The translations under genes were made by a program, and so were the position numbers. From NCBI GenBank assembly GCA_003574885.1, contig PJFC01000002.1:62001-126000 (forward strand): DNA of 64,000 nt, given 5' to 3'. The notes beneath the pieces were generated by a model. That model saw nothing but the letters and a program-made list of their open reading frames with translations. It was not told the origin of the DNA and made no database searches. Shown here in pieces: positions 1 through 8,448 of the stretch (position 1 is the stretch's first letter; each line of letters starts with the position of its first letter). This stretch comes from Geobacter sp. (GTDB taxonomy: Bacteria; Desulfobacterota; Desulfuromonadia; Geobacterales; Geobacteraceae).

Positions 1-1181
1 ACCTGTTTCACCATCGCTTCGGTTTTGGCGCGGTAGGCCTCGTCCTGCTCCGTCAACGCCCCCGGCTCCTGAACGATGCCGTCGAAGTACTTGTTCACCA
101 TGGCGGTGGAGCGATTAAGCAGGTTTCCCAGGTCGTTGGCCAGGTCAGAGTTGATCCTGTTGACGAGGGCGGTATGGGAAAAGTCGCCGTCCAGGCCGAA
201 GGGGACCTCCCGGAGGAGGAAATAGCGGACGGCATCCACCCCGTAACGGTCGATGAGCATGTTGGGCTCCACTACGTTCTGGAGGCTCTTGCTCATTTTC
301 TGCCCTTCAACGGTCCACCAGCCGTGGGCGAAGACTTTCTTCGGCAGGGGAAGTCCGGCTGCCATAAGGAAGGTGGGCCAGTAGACGGCGTGGAAGCGGA
401 GGATGTCCTTGCCGATGAGATGCGCATCCACCGGCCAGAAGGTACCGAAGTTCCCCGTTTCGTCCGGGTATCCAAGGGCGGTTATGTAGTTGGTGAGGGC
501 GTCGAACCAGACGTAAATGACATGTTTCTCGTTACCTGGCACCGGAATCCCCCAGGAGAATGAGGTGCGGGAGATGGAGAGGTCGCGCAGCCCCTCCCGG
601 ACGAAGGAGAGTATTTCGTTGCGCCGGGATTTGGGTTGGATGAAGTCGGGGTTGGCCTCGATGTGGGCCAGGAGTTGTTCCTGGTACTTGCTCATCCGGA
701 AGAAATAGGATTCCTCCTTCAGTTTCTCCGTGGGACGATTGCAGTCGGGACATTTGAAGTCGATGAGCTGGGTCTCGGTCCAGAATGTTTCGCAGGGAGT
801 GCAGTACCAGTCCTCATACTCCCCAAGGTAGATATCCCCCTGGGCCAGGACCTTTTCGAACAGGTGGGTGACCCCTCTTTTGTGGCGCTCCTGGGTGGTG
901 CGGATGAAGTCAGTGTAGGATACGTCAAGTTTTTCCCAGAGGGACTGGAACCGCTTGACTACCCGGTCTGCCAGCTCAAGGGGGGTCTCTCCGGCGGTGT
1001 TGGCGGCCTTTTCTACTTTCTGGCCATGTTCGTCGGTGCCGGTCAGGAAAAAGACCTCGTATCCCTGGAGCTTTTTATAGCGTGACAGGACGTCGGCGGC
1101 CAGTGTGGTGTAGGCATGGCCGATGTGGGGGACATCGTTGACATAGTAGATGGGTGTGGTGACGTAAAATGTCCGGCTCAT
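1..1181 (-). CDS. metG: Methionyl-tRNA synthetase, 3' part beyond window
   Basis: Class I aminoacyl-tRNA synthetase that charges tRNA-Met in the cytoplasm. Translation from the ATG at 1181 shows the HIGH-type signature HIGH at residues 19-22, a four-cysteine zinc knuckle (CTPC then CPDC) near residues 126-147, and the KMSKS loop (QKMSKSLQN) around residue 300. About 393 residues are visible; the anticodon-binding and any C-terminal tRNA-binding domain lie outside the window. The start overlaps the stop of the upstream PSP1-type gene (ATGA), so the two are probably translationally coupled within the tmk-holB-ricT-metG order common in bacteria. Confidence 0.96.
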   Translation of the reverse strand, partial: MSRTFYVTTPIYYVNDVPHIGHAYTTLAADVLSRYKKLQGYEVFFLTGTDEHGQKVEKAANTAGETPLELADRVVKRFQSLWEKLDVSYTDFIRTTQERHKRGVTHLFEKVLAQGDIYLGEYEDWYCTPCETFWTETQLIDFKCPDCNRPTEKLKEESYFFRMSKYQEQLLAHIEANPDFIQPKSRRNEILSFVREGLRDLSISRTSFSWGIPVPGNEKHVIYVWFDALTNYITALGYPDETGNFGTFWPVDAHLIGKDILRFHAVYWPTFLMAAGLPLPKKVFAHGWWTVEGQKMSKSLQNVVEPNMLIDRYGVDAVRYFLLREVPFGLDGDFSHTALVNRINSDLANDLGNLLNRSTAMVNKYFDGIVQEPGALTEQDEAYRAKTEAMVKQ

Positions 1182-2116
1182 CGTTTCTCCTTTTTATCCT
1201 TGTCCCGGTTGTCATGCCGCCGGTCACGGCGTTCACGGCCGCCGCCTCGCCCTTCCTTTGTTTCCTGTGGAGTTTCCTTTCCCTGTTCCCGCGGCAGCTT
1301 CTTGGGGCGGTCCGTTATCTCCTCGGGCCTGATCTCTTCACCCTTCAGCACCACCTGCACATTTTCGTCGGTTCTAACCGTAACGGTGCCCTCCAGTACC
1401 CCCAGCTTGATCACTTCGCCTTCTACGGCACCATGCTTGACCCTTTTGCCGCACTTGGGAAGGCATTTCTTCAGGGTGCAGTAAGTTTCGTATTCGTAGG
1501 AGAGGCAGCAGAGAAGCCTGCCGCACTGGCCGGAGATCTTGATCGGGTTGAGGGCGAGGTTCTGCTCCTTGGCCATCTTCACCGACACCGGCTCGAAATC
1601 TCGCAGAAAGGAGGAGCAGCACAATTCCCGGCCGCAGATGCCGATTCCTCCCACCATCTTGGCCTCGTCGCGCACCCCGATCTGGCGCATCTCGATGCGG
1701 GTATGGAAGGCGTGGGCGAGGTCTTTTACCAGTTCCCTGAAATCGACCCGGCCGTCGGCGGTAAAATAGAAGATCGCCTTGCTGCCGTCGAAAAGATACT
1801 CGACCCGGACGAGCTTCATGTCCATGCCGCGATCTTTGATCTTTGTAAGGCAGAGGGCGCGGGCTTCCTTTTCTTTGACCGCATTTCGTGCCGCCGCTTC
1901 CAGGTCTTCGGGGAGCGCTTTGCGCGTGACATTCTTAAGCCCTTCGGGGACAACGCCTTTTTCGAATTCCCGGGGACCGACTACGACCGTGGCGATGCTT
2001 TTCCCTCTTTCGGTTTCGACAATTACCCTGTCGCCCGGTTTGAGATCGAGATTGCCGGCATTGAAGTCATAGAGCTTTCCGGCTGTATTAAACTGGATCT
2101 TGGCGATTTTTATCAA
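1178..2116 (-). CDS. ricT: PSP1 domain protein, RicT/YaaT family
   Basis: Protein of 312 residues with a PSP1 domain. It has the cysteine-rich signatures of the RicT (YaaT) family: GICGRELCC, then CGRLLCC, and a C-terminal CTLKKCLPKC. In Bacillus RicT belongs to the Fe-S-containing Y-complex that promotes mRNA maturation; the role in this lineage is not established. The chosen start is TTG at 2116, preceded by GGAGG about 4 nt upstream, and the homologous region begins there (LIKIAKIQFN). A longer reading frame to 2272 overlaps holB and has no family-like sequence. The C-terminal tail is rich in Arg, Lys and Glu and looks disordered. It lies between holB and metG and overlaps metG by 4 nt. 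Confidence 0.85.
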   Translation of the reverse strand: MIKIAKIQFNTAGKLYDFNAGNLDLKPGDRVIVETERGKSIATVVVGPREFEKGVVPEGLKNVTRKALPEDLEAAARNAVKEKEARALCLTKIKDRGMDMKLVRVEYLFDGSKAIFYFTADGRVDFRELVKDLAHAFHTRIEMRQIGVRDEAKMVGGIGICGRELCCSSFLRDFEPVSVKMAKEQNLALNPIKISGQCGRLLCCLSYEYETYCTLKKCLPKCGKRVKHGAVEGEVIKLGVLEGTVTVRTDENVQVVLKGEEIRPEEITDRPKKLPREQGKETPQETKEGRGGGRERRDRRHDNRDKDKKEKR

Positions 2117-2216
2117 AGTTCCTCCAGGGGAACGATCCCCTCTGCTTTGTTTATAGTGGTTCATCCAGGTGCGGCAAGGAGACGTCTCCTCCCAGAAAAT
2201 CAGAATAGGTGAGGAA

Positions 2217-3185
2217 TCATGCCTCGGCCAGGCGCATGAACATAACCTCAAGCGCCAGGCGGGTGTTGACATTACGGAACAGCGCGCGGCGGGTTGTCGC
2301 TACCTGCTCGATGAGAGTCATGAGGCTCGCTGCCGTGAAACGGGCCGCTCCCTGTTCCAGCAGGGGGAGCAGGTCCCGGTTGGAGATGTCCCCGCTTCCC
2401 TGCCGGAGGAAAAGCATATCCCGCAGGAGCGTGGTGATAAGCTCAAGCATCTCCTGGGCCTTCTCCTTGTCCGCAGCCAGTTCCTCAGCTGCGGCGAAAA
2501 GGGAGGCTATATTGTCCAGGGATAAGGAGAGCATTCTTTGCAGCAGGGATTGCCGCTCTTGCAGGACCGTTTCGCTGCTGACTTCCAGTGCCTTCTTCAG
2601 ACTCCCTCCGGCCAGCGCTGACGCGATACCGGCGGTTTCGGGAGGCGTTCCCTGGCCTATGAGATAGTCCTCCAGTGCAGGCTGGGGAATCGCCTGGAAC
2701 TGGAGCCTCTGGCAGCGAGAGATGATCGTCGGCAACACCCCCCCGGGGTTTGCAGTAATCAGGATAATGAGAGCGTTGCCGGGGGGTTCTTCGAGGGTTT
2801 TCAGCAAGGCATTGCCGGCGGCCGGATTGAGACGGTCCGCATTGTCAATGATGCATGCCTTCCTAGGGGCCTCGAAAGGGCGGAAGGCCATCTCCCGCTG
2901 TAACTCCCTGACCTGGTCGATTTTGATGAACGCACCGTCCGGTTCGATCAGATGGAGGTCGGGGTGCTGGAGGGTTGCCACCTTGTTGCAGGAGGGGCAA
3001 CGGCCACACCCTTCGCCCTTGTCATCACTGCAGAAAACCGATTGGACGAGGGCCAGGGCGGTTTTCCGCTTGCCGCACCCTTCGATGCCGTCGAACAGGT
3101 AGGCGTGTGCCAGCTTCCCTCCTGTCCAGGCACGCTTGAGAATGGCGATGCTTCTCTCCTGTCCGATGATGGTGTCGTAGACCAT
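2217..3185 (-). CDS. holB: DNA polymerase III delta' subunit
   Basis: Clamp-loader delta' subunit (322 residues) that helps load the sliding clamp at the replication fork. The N-terminal AAA+ fold shows a GxxGxGK P-loop-like segment (GIEGCGKRKT), the four-Cys zinc module CGRCPSCNK preceded by a Cys, the LLKTLEEPP motif and a sensor-type SRCQ. ATG at 3185 is taken as the start because GGAGG sits 6 nt upstream; a TTG one codon earlier is possible. The start shares one base with the tmk stop (TGATG), which implies coupled translation. Confidence 0.93.
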   Translation of the reverse strand: MVYDTIIGQERSIAILKRAWTGGKLAHAYLFDGIEGCGKRKTALALVQSVFCSDDKGEGCGRCPSCNKVATLQHPDLHLIEPDGAFIKIDQVRELQREMAFRPFEAPRKACIIDNADRLNPAAGNALLKTLEEPPGNALIILITANPGGVLPTIISRCQRLQFQAIPQPALEDYLIGQGTPPETAGIASALAGGSLKKALEVSSETVLQERQSLLQRMLSLSLDNIASLFAAAEELAADKEKAQEMLELITTLLRDMLFLRQGSGDISNRDLLPLLEQGAARFTAASLMTLIEQVATTRRALFRNVNTRLALEVMFMRLAEA

Positions 3186-3829
3186 CAACTTCCTCCGGGC
3201 AGTCTGGCGAGGATTGCCGCTTCGATCTCGACGGAGGTTTCCTCCACGCCTGCTGCGCCGTTAATGACAATGAACCGTTCCGGTTCGCGAGCTGCCAGTT
3301 CCAGGTAGCCGCTGCGAACCCGGCGATGGAATTCCATGGCTTCCAGTTCGAAACGTTCCTCCCGTGCGCCGGAGGTAGTGTTGATCCGTGCCATGGCCCG
3401 CTTCAGCCCGATTTCGACCGGGCAATCGAGGAGGACCGTAATGTCGGGGCGGATCCCACCCGTGGCGAGCACGTTGAGCCGGTCGATGGTTTCTCTGTCG
3501 AGTTGTCTCCCGTATCCCTGATAGGCGACGGTCGCATCGGTGAAACGGTCGCAGAGCACCACATGTCCGCAGGCCAGGGCAGGTTTGACGACTTCCGCCA
3601 TATGCTGGGACCGGGCTGCAGCGTAGAGGAGGAGTTCGGACAGGGGTGTCAGTGCACCGTTCTCCGCATCCAGGAGTATCCCCCGGATCTTGTCTGCGAT
3701 GGGGCAACCCCCCGGCTCACGGGTGGTGATAACGCCGTGGCCGATGGCTTTCAGACGGTCAGCCAGGATTCGTATCTGGGTGGTCTTGCCGCACCCCTCG
3801 CTGCCTTCGAATGTTATGAAGCAGGCCAT
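3185..3829 (-). CDS. tmk: Thymidylate kinase
   Basis: Phosphorylates dTMP to dTDP in thymidine nucleotide synthesis. The 214-residue length is typical. Visible motifs are the P-loop EGSEGCGKTT (about residues 8-17), TREPGG, the DR(F) motif followed by AYQGYGR, and an arginine-rich LID segment (SGAREERFE). The ATG at 3829 has GAGG 7 nt upstream; the frame extends upstream to 3886 but that part does not look like the family. It is the first gene of the minus-strand tmk-holB-ricT-metG group and is divergent from rnc. Confidence 0.95.
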   Translation of the reverse strand: MACFITFEGSEGCGKTTQIRILADRLKAIGHGVITTREPGGCPIADKIRGILLDAENGALTPLSELLLYAAARSQHMAEVVKPALACGHVVLCDRFTDATVAYQGYGRQLDRETIDRLNVLATGGIRPDITVLLDCPVEIGLKRAMARINTTSGAREERFELEAMEFHRRVRSGYLELAAREPERFIVINGAAGVEETSVEIEAAILARLPGGS

Positions 3830-3916
3830 GCCGGTCCTCACAGCTGAAAAATAAAAAATTATAGGAGAGGGGCGGGAATTAATCAAGATAAAAATCCAGC
3901 CAAAGCGGCATATCTA

Positions 3917-3945
3917 TTGATAAAATCTGCATCTTTGACTATACT
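3917..3945 (+). promoter_or_regulatory. Sigma-70-type promoter for rnc
   Basis: TTGATA (3917-3922), a 17-bp spacer and TATACT (3940-3945) match the sigma-70 consensus at 5 of 6 positions in each box. It sits about 60 bp before the rnc start. A second, weaker pair overlaps it (TTGACT at 3935 and TATAAC at 3960, 19-bp spacing). Confidence 0.6.
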
Positions 3946-4003
3946 CCCAAGGTTGTGCATATAACTGGGGAGAGTTTCCAGGTCAGGTCATACGGCGGAT
4001 TTT

Positions 4004-4723
4004 ATGAACATGCAGGACAGCGGGCGGCTGACAGGTCTGGAAGCCGCCATCGACTATACATTCAAGGATCGGCATCTGTTGTGCCAGGCCCTGACTCATC
4101 GCTCGTACCTCAATGAGGCCGGGGACCGTTCCCTGCTCGACAATGAACGGCTGGAGTTTTTCGGCGACACGGTCCTCGACTTCTTTCTGAGTGCGATCCT
4201 TCTGGAACGTTTTCCTGAAAGCCGGGAGGGGGAGCTCACCAGGGTGAGGTCCTCCCTTGTCGATGAGGAGAGTCTTGCCGGTATCGCCCTGTCGCTCGGG
4301 CTTGGAGAGTATTTGTTGCTGGGACGGGGGGAAGAGAAGAGTGGCGGGCGGGAGAAGCGCTCCCTTCTGGCCGATGCCTACGAGGCGCTCCTGGCCGCAG
4401 TCTATCTCGATGGGGGCATGCGACCGGCCCGCAGGCTGATCAGGTCCCATTTCGGACCTCTCCTGGTCGGGAAGGAACGCCCGCCGGGAGGGAAGGACCA
4501 TAAGACCGAATTCCAGGAACTGGTCCAGGCAAGATGGGGTAAAACGCCCCATTACGTCGTTACCGGTTCCGAAGGGCCCGATCACGAGCGCTCCTTCACC
4601 GTGGCTGCCATGGTTGGAGACGACGTCCTGGGGATCGGTGACGGTGGGAGCAAGAAAGAAGCGGCCCAGGCTGCTGCACGGAACGCACTGGTTCGCCTTG
4701 CAGGGGATAGCTTCACCGGATGA
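4004..4723 (+). CDS. rnc: Ribonuclease III
   Basis: Double-stranded-RNA endonuclease that processes rRNA precursors and structured mRNAs. The 239-residue protein has the signature NERLEFFGD at residues 47-55 with the catalytic acidic residues, the second acidic cluster in DAYEALLAAVYLD near 124, and a C-terminal double-stranded-RNA-binding domain ending with the GSKKEAAQAAA helix. The stop overlaps the next gene (ATGA at 4720-4723). Confidence 0.96.
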   Translation: MNMQDSGRLTGLEAAIDYTFKDRHLLCQALTHRSYLNEAGDRSLLDNERLEFFGDTVLDFFLSAILLERFPESREGELTRVRSSLVDEESLAGIALSLGLGEYLLLGRGEEKSGGREKRSLLADAYEALLAAVYLDGGMRPARRLIRSHFGPLLVGKERPPGGKDHKTEFQELVQARWGKTPHYVVTGSEGPDHERSFTVAAMVGDDVLGIGDGGSKKEAAQAAARNALVRLAGDSFTG

Positions 4724-5757
4724 GGCCAATAACAGTCCCTTTTTTTATTTCCCACCAGGGGTGCCCTAACCAGTGCGTCTTCTGCAACCAGGTAAGGATT
4801 GCCGGCACCGGCGGAGAGTTTCCCGACGGTGATGCCATCCGGGCAAAGGTCAGTGCCTACCGTGGCACGTCCGGGGGGAACCCCGTCGAGGTGGCCTTTT
4901 TCGGCGGCAGTTTCACCGCCATTCCTTTTGATTACCAGGAGCGGCTGCTCGGTGCGTTGCACCCCCTGCGGGAACGGGGAGAGGTGAGCGGTATTCGCAT
5001 TTCGACGCGCCCCGATGCCATTGACGGCGAACACCTAGCCTGGTTGCGGGGGATGGGAGTTGCTACCGTCGAGATCGGCATCCAGTCCATGGACGAGTCG
5101 GTCCTGGAACGGTCGGGACGTGGCCATACCGCTGCCCAGGTGGTAACCGCCTGCCGGCTTGTAAAGAAGGCGGGGATGGTTCTCGGTGCCCAGCTCATGC
5201 CGGGGCTTCCCGGTGATACGCCGGCCCTCAGCATGACATCGCTGCACGAGGTCCTTGCCCTTAATCCCGACTTTCTCCGGATCTACCCGACCCTGGTGAT
5301 TGCAGAAACGCGTCTGGCTGAACTCTATCGGGCGGGGGAGTACGTTCCTCTCTCCCTTGCCGGGGCGGTCACCCTCTGCAAAATGCTGCTCCGTGCCGCT
5401 CTTGCGGCTGAGGTGCCGGTGATACGGATCGGCCTGCAGCCCACCGCGGAGCTGGATTGCGAAGGAAGCGTGCTGGCCGGCCCCTATCATCCCGCGTTCC
5501 GGCAGCTGGTGGAGGGTGAGCTCTGTCTCGACCTTTGCCGGAAGCTGACAACCGGCCTGCCACGGGGGATGGGGGTGACGGTTTTCTGTGCTCCGGCCCG
5601 GGTGTCGGACGTGGCAGGGCAGCGCCGGTACAACCTTGAAGCGCTTCGGCGGGACGGGGTGCATGTCACGTCGATCATAGCCGATCCGGATCTTTCTCAC
5701 CATGATTTGCGGGTGGAGGCTGGGTCGGTCAGCCGCAGGGGGAACCTGCTTGTGTAA
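4720..5757 (+). CDS. Radical SAM protein, Elp3-like N-terminal domain
   Basis: Radical S-adenosylmethionine enzyme of 345 residues with the CxxxCxxC 4Fe-4S motif (CPNQCVFC) near residues 15-22. Further Elp3-like radical SAM features follow: [27 protein letters not shown], and [12 protein letters not shown]. It lacks a GNAT acetyltransferase domain, so it resembles the stand-alone Elp3-like or YhcC-like proteins whose substrate is not assigned. It overlaps rnc by 4 nt and is followed by era. The substrate cannot be told from sequence. Confidence 0.85.
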   Translation: MRPITVPFFISHQGCPNQCVFCNQVRIAGTGGEFPDGDAIRAKVSAYRGTSGGNPVEVAFFGGSFTAIPFDYQERLLGALHPLRERGEVSGIRISTRPDAIDGEHLAWLRGMGVATVEIGIQSMDESVLERSGRGHTAAQVVTACRLVKKAGMVLGAQLMPGLPGDTPALSMTSLHEVLALNPDFLRIYPTLVIAETRLAELYRAGEYVPLSLAGAVTLCKMLLRAALAAEVPVIRIGLQPTAELDCEGSVLAGPYHPAFRQLVEGELCLDLCRKLTTGLPRGMGVTVFCAPARVSDVAGQRRYNLEALRRDGVHVTSIIADPDLSHHDLRVEAGSVSRRGNLLV

Positions 5758-5827
5758 AGTATGTGAGAGTCGGGTGCCCCATTCCGCTCAGAGTACCCTC
5801 GCACCGCCGTTGTACGGCCCATTTCGC

Positions 5828-5845
5828 GCCGGCCGGTCGGCCGGC
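5828..5845. repeat. GC-rich palindrome in radical SAM-era gap
   Basis: Within the 182-bp gap between the radical SAM gene and era there is a perfect 8-bp inverted repeat GCCGGCCG / CGGCCGGC with a 2-nt centre. It could form a hairpin that ends upstream transcription, but no T-run follows. The reading frame of era extends across it without resembling Era, so it is treated as intergenic. Confidence 0.4.
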
Positions 5846-5939
5846 TTTGCTCCATGTTGCCTACAGCGCTGGAACTCGGGCACATTCGCTCCACGAAACA
5901 CCCAACTCTTACGGATTAAGATTAAGGAGAATTAGATAC

Positions 5940-6836
5940 GTGCCAACTGAACAATTCCGTTCCGGATTCGTTTCCATCATCGGTCGTCCCAACGTGGGGA
6001 AATCGACCCTTCTGAACCGCATCCTGGGCGAAAAGATCGTCATTACCTCGGACAAGCCACAGACCACGCGGAATCGCATCCAGGGGATTCACAACGTCCC
6101 CGGCGGTCAGATCGTCTTCATTGATACGCCGGGGATACACCAGGCCCGTTCCCGTCTCAACCGCTACATGGTGGATACGGCGCTCACCGCCATCCAGGGG
6201 GTCGATGCCATCCTGTTCCTCGTGGAGGCGAACGTCAGCCCGGCCGCCCAGGAGGGGTTTTTGCTGGAGACCCTGGCAAAAGCGGACGCCCCGGTTATGC
6301 TTGTCATCAACAAGATCGACCTGGTGGAGAAATCGCGGCTCCTGGAGCTGATCTCCGCCTATATGAACCTCTATCCGTTCCGGGAGATCGTGCCGGTCTC
6401 GGCCGGCAATGGCGACGGCGTGGAGCGCCTGGTGGAACTGGTGCGTGACTGTCTGCCGGAAGGGCCCCCTTACTTTCCCGACGATATTCTGACTGACGTC
6501 CCGGAGCGCTTCATCGTCACGGAGATTATCCGGGAAAAGGTGTTCCGCCTCACCCGCGACGAGGTCCCTTACTCCATCGCCGTGGGGGTGGACAGTTTCA
6601 CGGAACGCGAAGACGGCGGCCTCGTCTCCATCGCTGCCACCATCAACGTGGAACGGGACTCCCAGAAGGGGATCATCATCGGCCGCAGGGGTGAGATGCT
6701 TAAGAAGATCGGCATGCAGTCCCGGCAGGAAATCGAGCGGTTGCTGGATACGAAGGTGTTCCTCGAACTGTTCGTCCGCGTGCGGAAGGATTGGAGCGAG
6801 AGTCCGAGGATGCTGAAAGAATTCGGCTACGAATAA
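5940..6836 (+). CDS. era: GTPase Era
   Basis: Ras-like GTPase with a C-terminal KH domain that binds 16S rRNA and acts in 30S maturation. The 298-residue length is usual. Visible are G1 GRPNVGKST (residues 15-23), G3 DTPG, G4 NKID and the KH segment [15 protein letters not shown]. The start is GTG at 5940, with AAGGAG about 10 nt upstream; the open frame reaches back to 5763, but the added residues are not Era-like and would cross the palindrome. Confidence 0.95.
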   Translation: MPTEQFRSGFVSIIGRPNVGKSTLLNRILGEKIVITSDKPQTTRNRIQGIHNVPGGQIVFIDTPGIHQARSRLNRYMVDTALTAIQGVDAILFLVEANVSPAAQEGFLLETLAKADAPVMLVINKIDLVEKSRLLELISAYMNLYPFREIVPVSAGNGDGVERLVELVRDCLPEGPPYFPDDILTDVPERFIVTEIIREKVFRLTRDEVPYSIAVGVDSFTEREDGGLVSIAATINVERDSQKGIIIGRRGEMLKKIGMQSRQEIERLLDTKVFLELFVRVRKDWSESPRMLKEFGYE

Positions 6837-6842
6837 ACGACT

Positions 6843-6957
6843 TCGCCAAAAGTCCGATTGCGGCGTTGCTCCCAGTCTTCGTCGTTGCGACGTAGCTCAT
6901 GCTACGCCTCACATCTCAGTCTGTTCGCGCCTTGCACTCGGAGCTTTTTGCTGTGTC
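6843..6957. repeat. Dispersed intergenic palindromic repeat, copy A
   Basis: Fills most of the era-der gap. The core is CGTAGC (6891-6896), TCAT, GCTACG (6901-6906), flanked by sequence of the pattern TCTTCGTCGTTGCGA on the left and CCTCACATCTCAGTC on the right. Similar cores occur near 45757, 60096 and (diverged) 48377, always between genes. Confidence 0.6.
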
Positions 6958-6989
6958 GTTGAGAGTCATAAAAACGTAAAGGAAGGTAC

Positions 6990-8306
6990 ATGAAACCTAT
7001 AATAGCAATCGTTGGTCGTCCCAACGTGGGGAAATCGACCCTGTTCAACCGTCTGGTGGGGCGCCGCAAGGCGATGGTGGACGATATGCCGGGGGTGACC
7101 CGGGATCGCAACTACGCTGAGGTGGACCGTTTCGACGTGCCGTTCATCCTCGTGGACACGGGAGGGTTCGAACCGGAGACGAACGACCGGCTCCTCCAGC
7201 AGATGCGTGAGCAGTCCCGGCTCGCCATGGACGAGGCGGACCTGATTCTGTTCGTGATGGACGGCCGGACCGGGCTTACCCCCGCTGACCGGGAAGTGGT
7301 GGAGATGCTCCGCCGGGTGGACAAGCCGGTATTCTACCTGGTGAACAAGGTGGATGGTGACAAGCTGGAGAGCGGCATCGGTGATTTCTATGCCCTCGGC
7401 GTCGACAATCTCTATCCCGTTTCCGCTGAGCACAATCGGGGGGTCGGCGACCTGATGGATGTAGTCCTTGCCGCCCTGCCGGTCGAACCATCGGAGGCGT
7501 CGGACGAGGAGGTGACCCGGATCGCCGTGGTCGGCCGACCCAACGTAGGGAAATCATCCCTGGTGAATCGTCTGCTCGGTTTCGAACGGGTGGTGGCCAA
7601 TCCCACCCCCGGCACTACCCGCGATGCGGTGGATACCCCGTTCATGTGGCACAAGAAGCGGTTTGTCCTCATCGATACCGCCGGCATCCGGCGCAAGGGG
7701 AAGACCACCGAGAAGATAGAGAAATACAGCGTCATGGATTCACTCCGGAGCATCGAGCGCGCGGATGTGGTGCTCATCGTTATCAACGCCGAGGAAGGGG
7801 TGACGGAGCAGGACAGCAAGATCGCCGGGTATGCCTACGAAGCAGGGCGGGGGTGTATCTTTGTTGTCAACAAGTGGGACACCCTTGAGAAGGAGAATGA
7901 CACCCTCGGCAGGTTCGTGGACCGGATCCGTACGGAGTTCAAATTTCTCCCCTTTGTGCCGATCGTCTTCGTTTCTGCCAAGACGGGGCAGCGGCTGGGA
8001 CGGATAATGGAAGAGGTAGTCAACGTCATGGAGCAGTATACCAAACGGGTCACCACGTCGGAACTGAACCGGATTTTCAGCGAGTCGACCGCCACCCACC
8101 ATGCGCCGCTTTTCCAGGGGCGGCGGGTGAAGTTCTACTTTGCCACCCAGGTTGCGACCCGCCCGCCGTCATTTGTCATCTTCACCAACCGTCCCGAAGG
8201 GATTCATTTTTCCTACGAGCGGTACCTGATGAATCAGTTCCGGGAGGCCTTCGGTTTTACCGGTACACCGTTGCGGCTCATGTTCAGGGGGCGGGAGCGA
8301 CGTTAG
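6990..8306 (+). CDS. der: GTPase Der (EngA), two GTPase domains
   Basis: Essential 50S-assembly GTPase with two tandem G domains and a C-terminal KH-like domain; 438 residues, the usual size. G1 motifs GRPNVGKST (residues 8-16) and GRPNVGKSS (near 184) mark the two domains, with DTGG and DTAG as the G3 motifs and NKVD and NKWD as G4. ATG at 6990 has AAGGA upstream. Two ribosome-assembly GTPases stand side by side (era, der), separated only by a repeat element. Confidence 0.96.
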   Translation: MKPIIAIVGRPNVGKSTLFNRLVGRRKAMVDDMPGVTRDRNYAEVDRFDVPFILVDTGGFEPETNDRLLQQMREQSRLAMDEADLILFVMDGRTGLTPADREVVEMLRRVDKPVFYLVNKVDGDKLESGIGDFYALGVDNLYPVSAEHNRGVGDLMDVVLAALPVEPSEASDEEVTRIAVVGRPNVGKSSLVNRLLGFERVVANPTPGTTRDAVDTPFMWHKKRFVLIDTAGIRRKGKTTEKIEKYSVMDSLRSIERADVVLIVINAEEGVTEQDSKIAGYAYEAGRGCIFVVNKWDTLEKENDTLGRFVDRIRTEFKFLPFVPIVFVSAKTGQRLGRIMEEVVNVMEQYTKRVTTSELNRIFSESTATHHAPLFQGRRVKFYFATQVATRPPSFVIFTNRPEGIHFSYERYLMNQFREAFGFTGTPLRLMFRGRERR

Positions 8307-8320
8307 GCTCCCGGATTCTT
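8292..8320 (+). terminator. Possible der terminator
   Basis: The inverted repeat CGGGAGC (8292-8298) / GCTCCCG (8307-8313) encloses the der stop codon and is followed by the T-rich GATTCTTCC. A second GC-rich hairpin lies at about 8331-8350. Neither has a clean T-run, so termination is only suggested. Confidence 0.3.
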
Positions 8321-8375
8321 CCGTAGTGCGAACCTCTCCGGGAGGGGAGGTGCCCCCCGTGGTGGCCTAAAGTGC

Positions 8376-8404
8376 TTTACTTGGCACCCCGGATAGGTTA
8401 TGAT
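8376..8404 (+). promoter_or_regulatory. Promoter of the Che-type operon
   Basis: TTTACT (8376-8381), a 17-bp spacer and TATGAT (8399-8404) form a sigma-70-like promoter 45 bp before the first gene of the operon. TGGCAC inside the spacer recalls a sigma-54 -24 element, but no matching GC follows at the right distance. Confidence 0.5.
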
Positions 8405-8448
8405 TAACGGCATTTTATCCCACTTCTCCATGTCCAGAATGATACCGT

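Noticed and set aside
1169-2212. 347-codon plus-strand frame opposite the PSP1-type gene
   Set aside because: It mirrors the codon bias of the real minus-strand gene and its product resembles no protein.
5763-5939. N-terminal extension of Era
   Set aside because: Era families start near the GTG at 5940, which has its own AAGGAG; the extension crosses a palindrome and is not conserved-looking.
8381-8397. Sigma-54 promoter before the Che operon (TGGCAC)
   Set aside because: No GC dinucleotide at the -12 position; the overlapping sigma-70 boxes are better.
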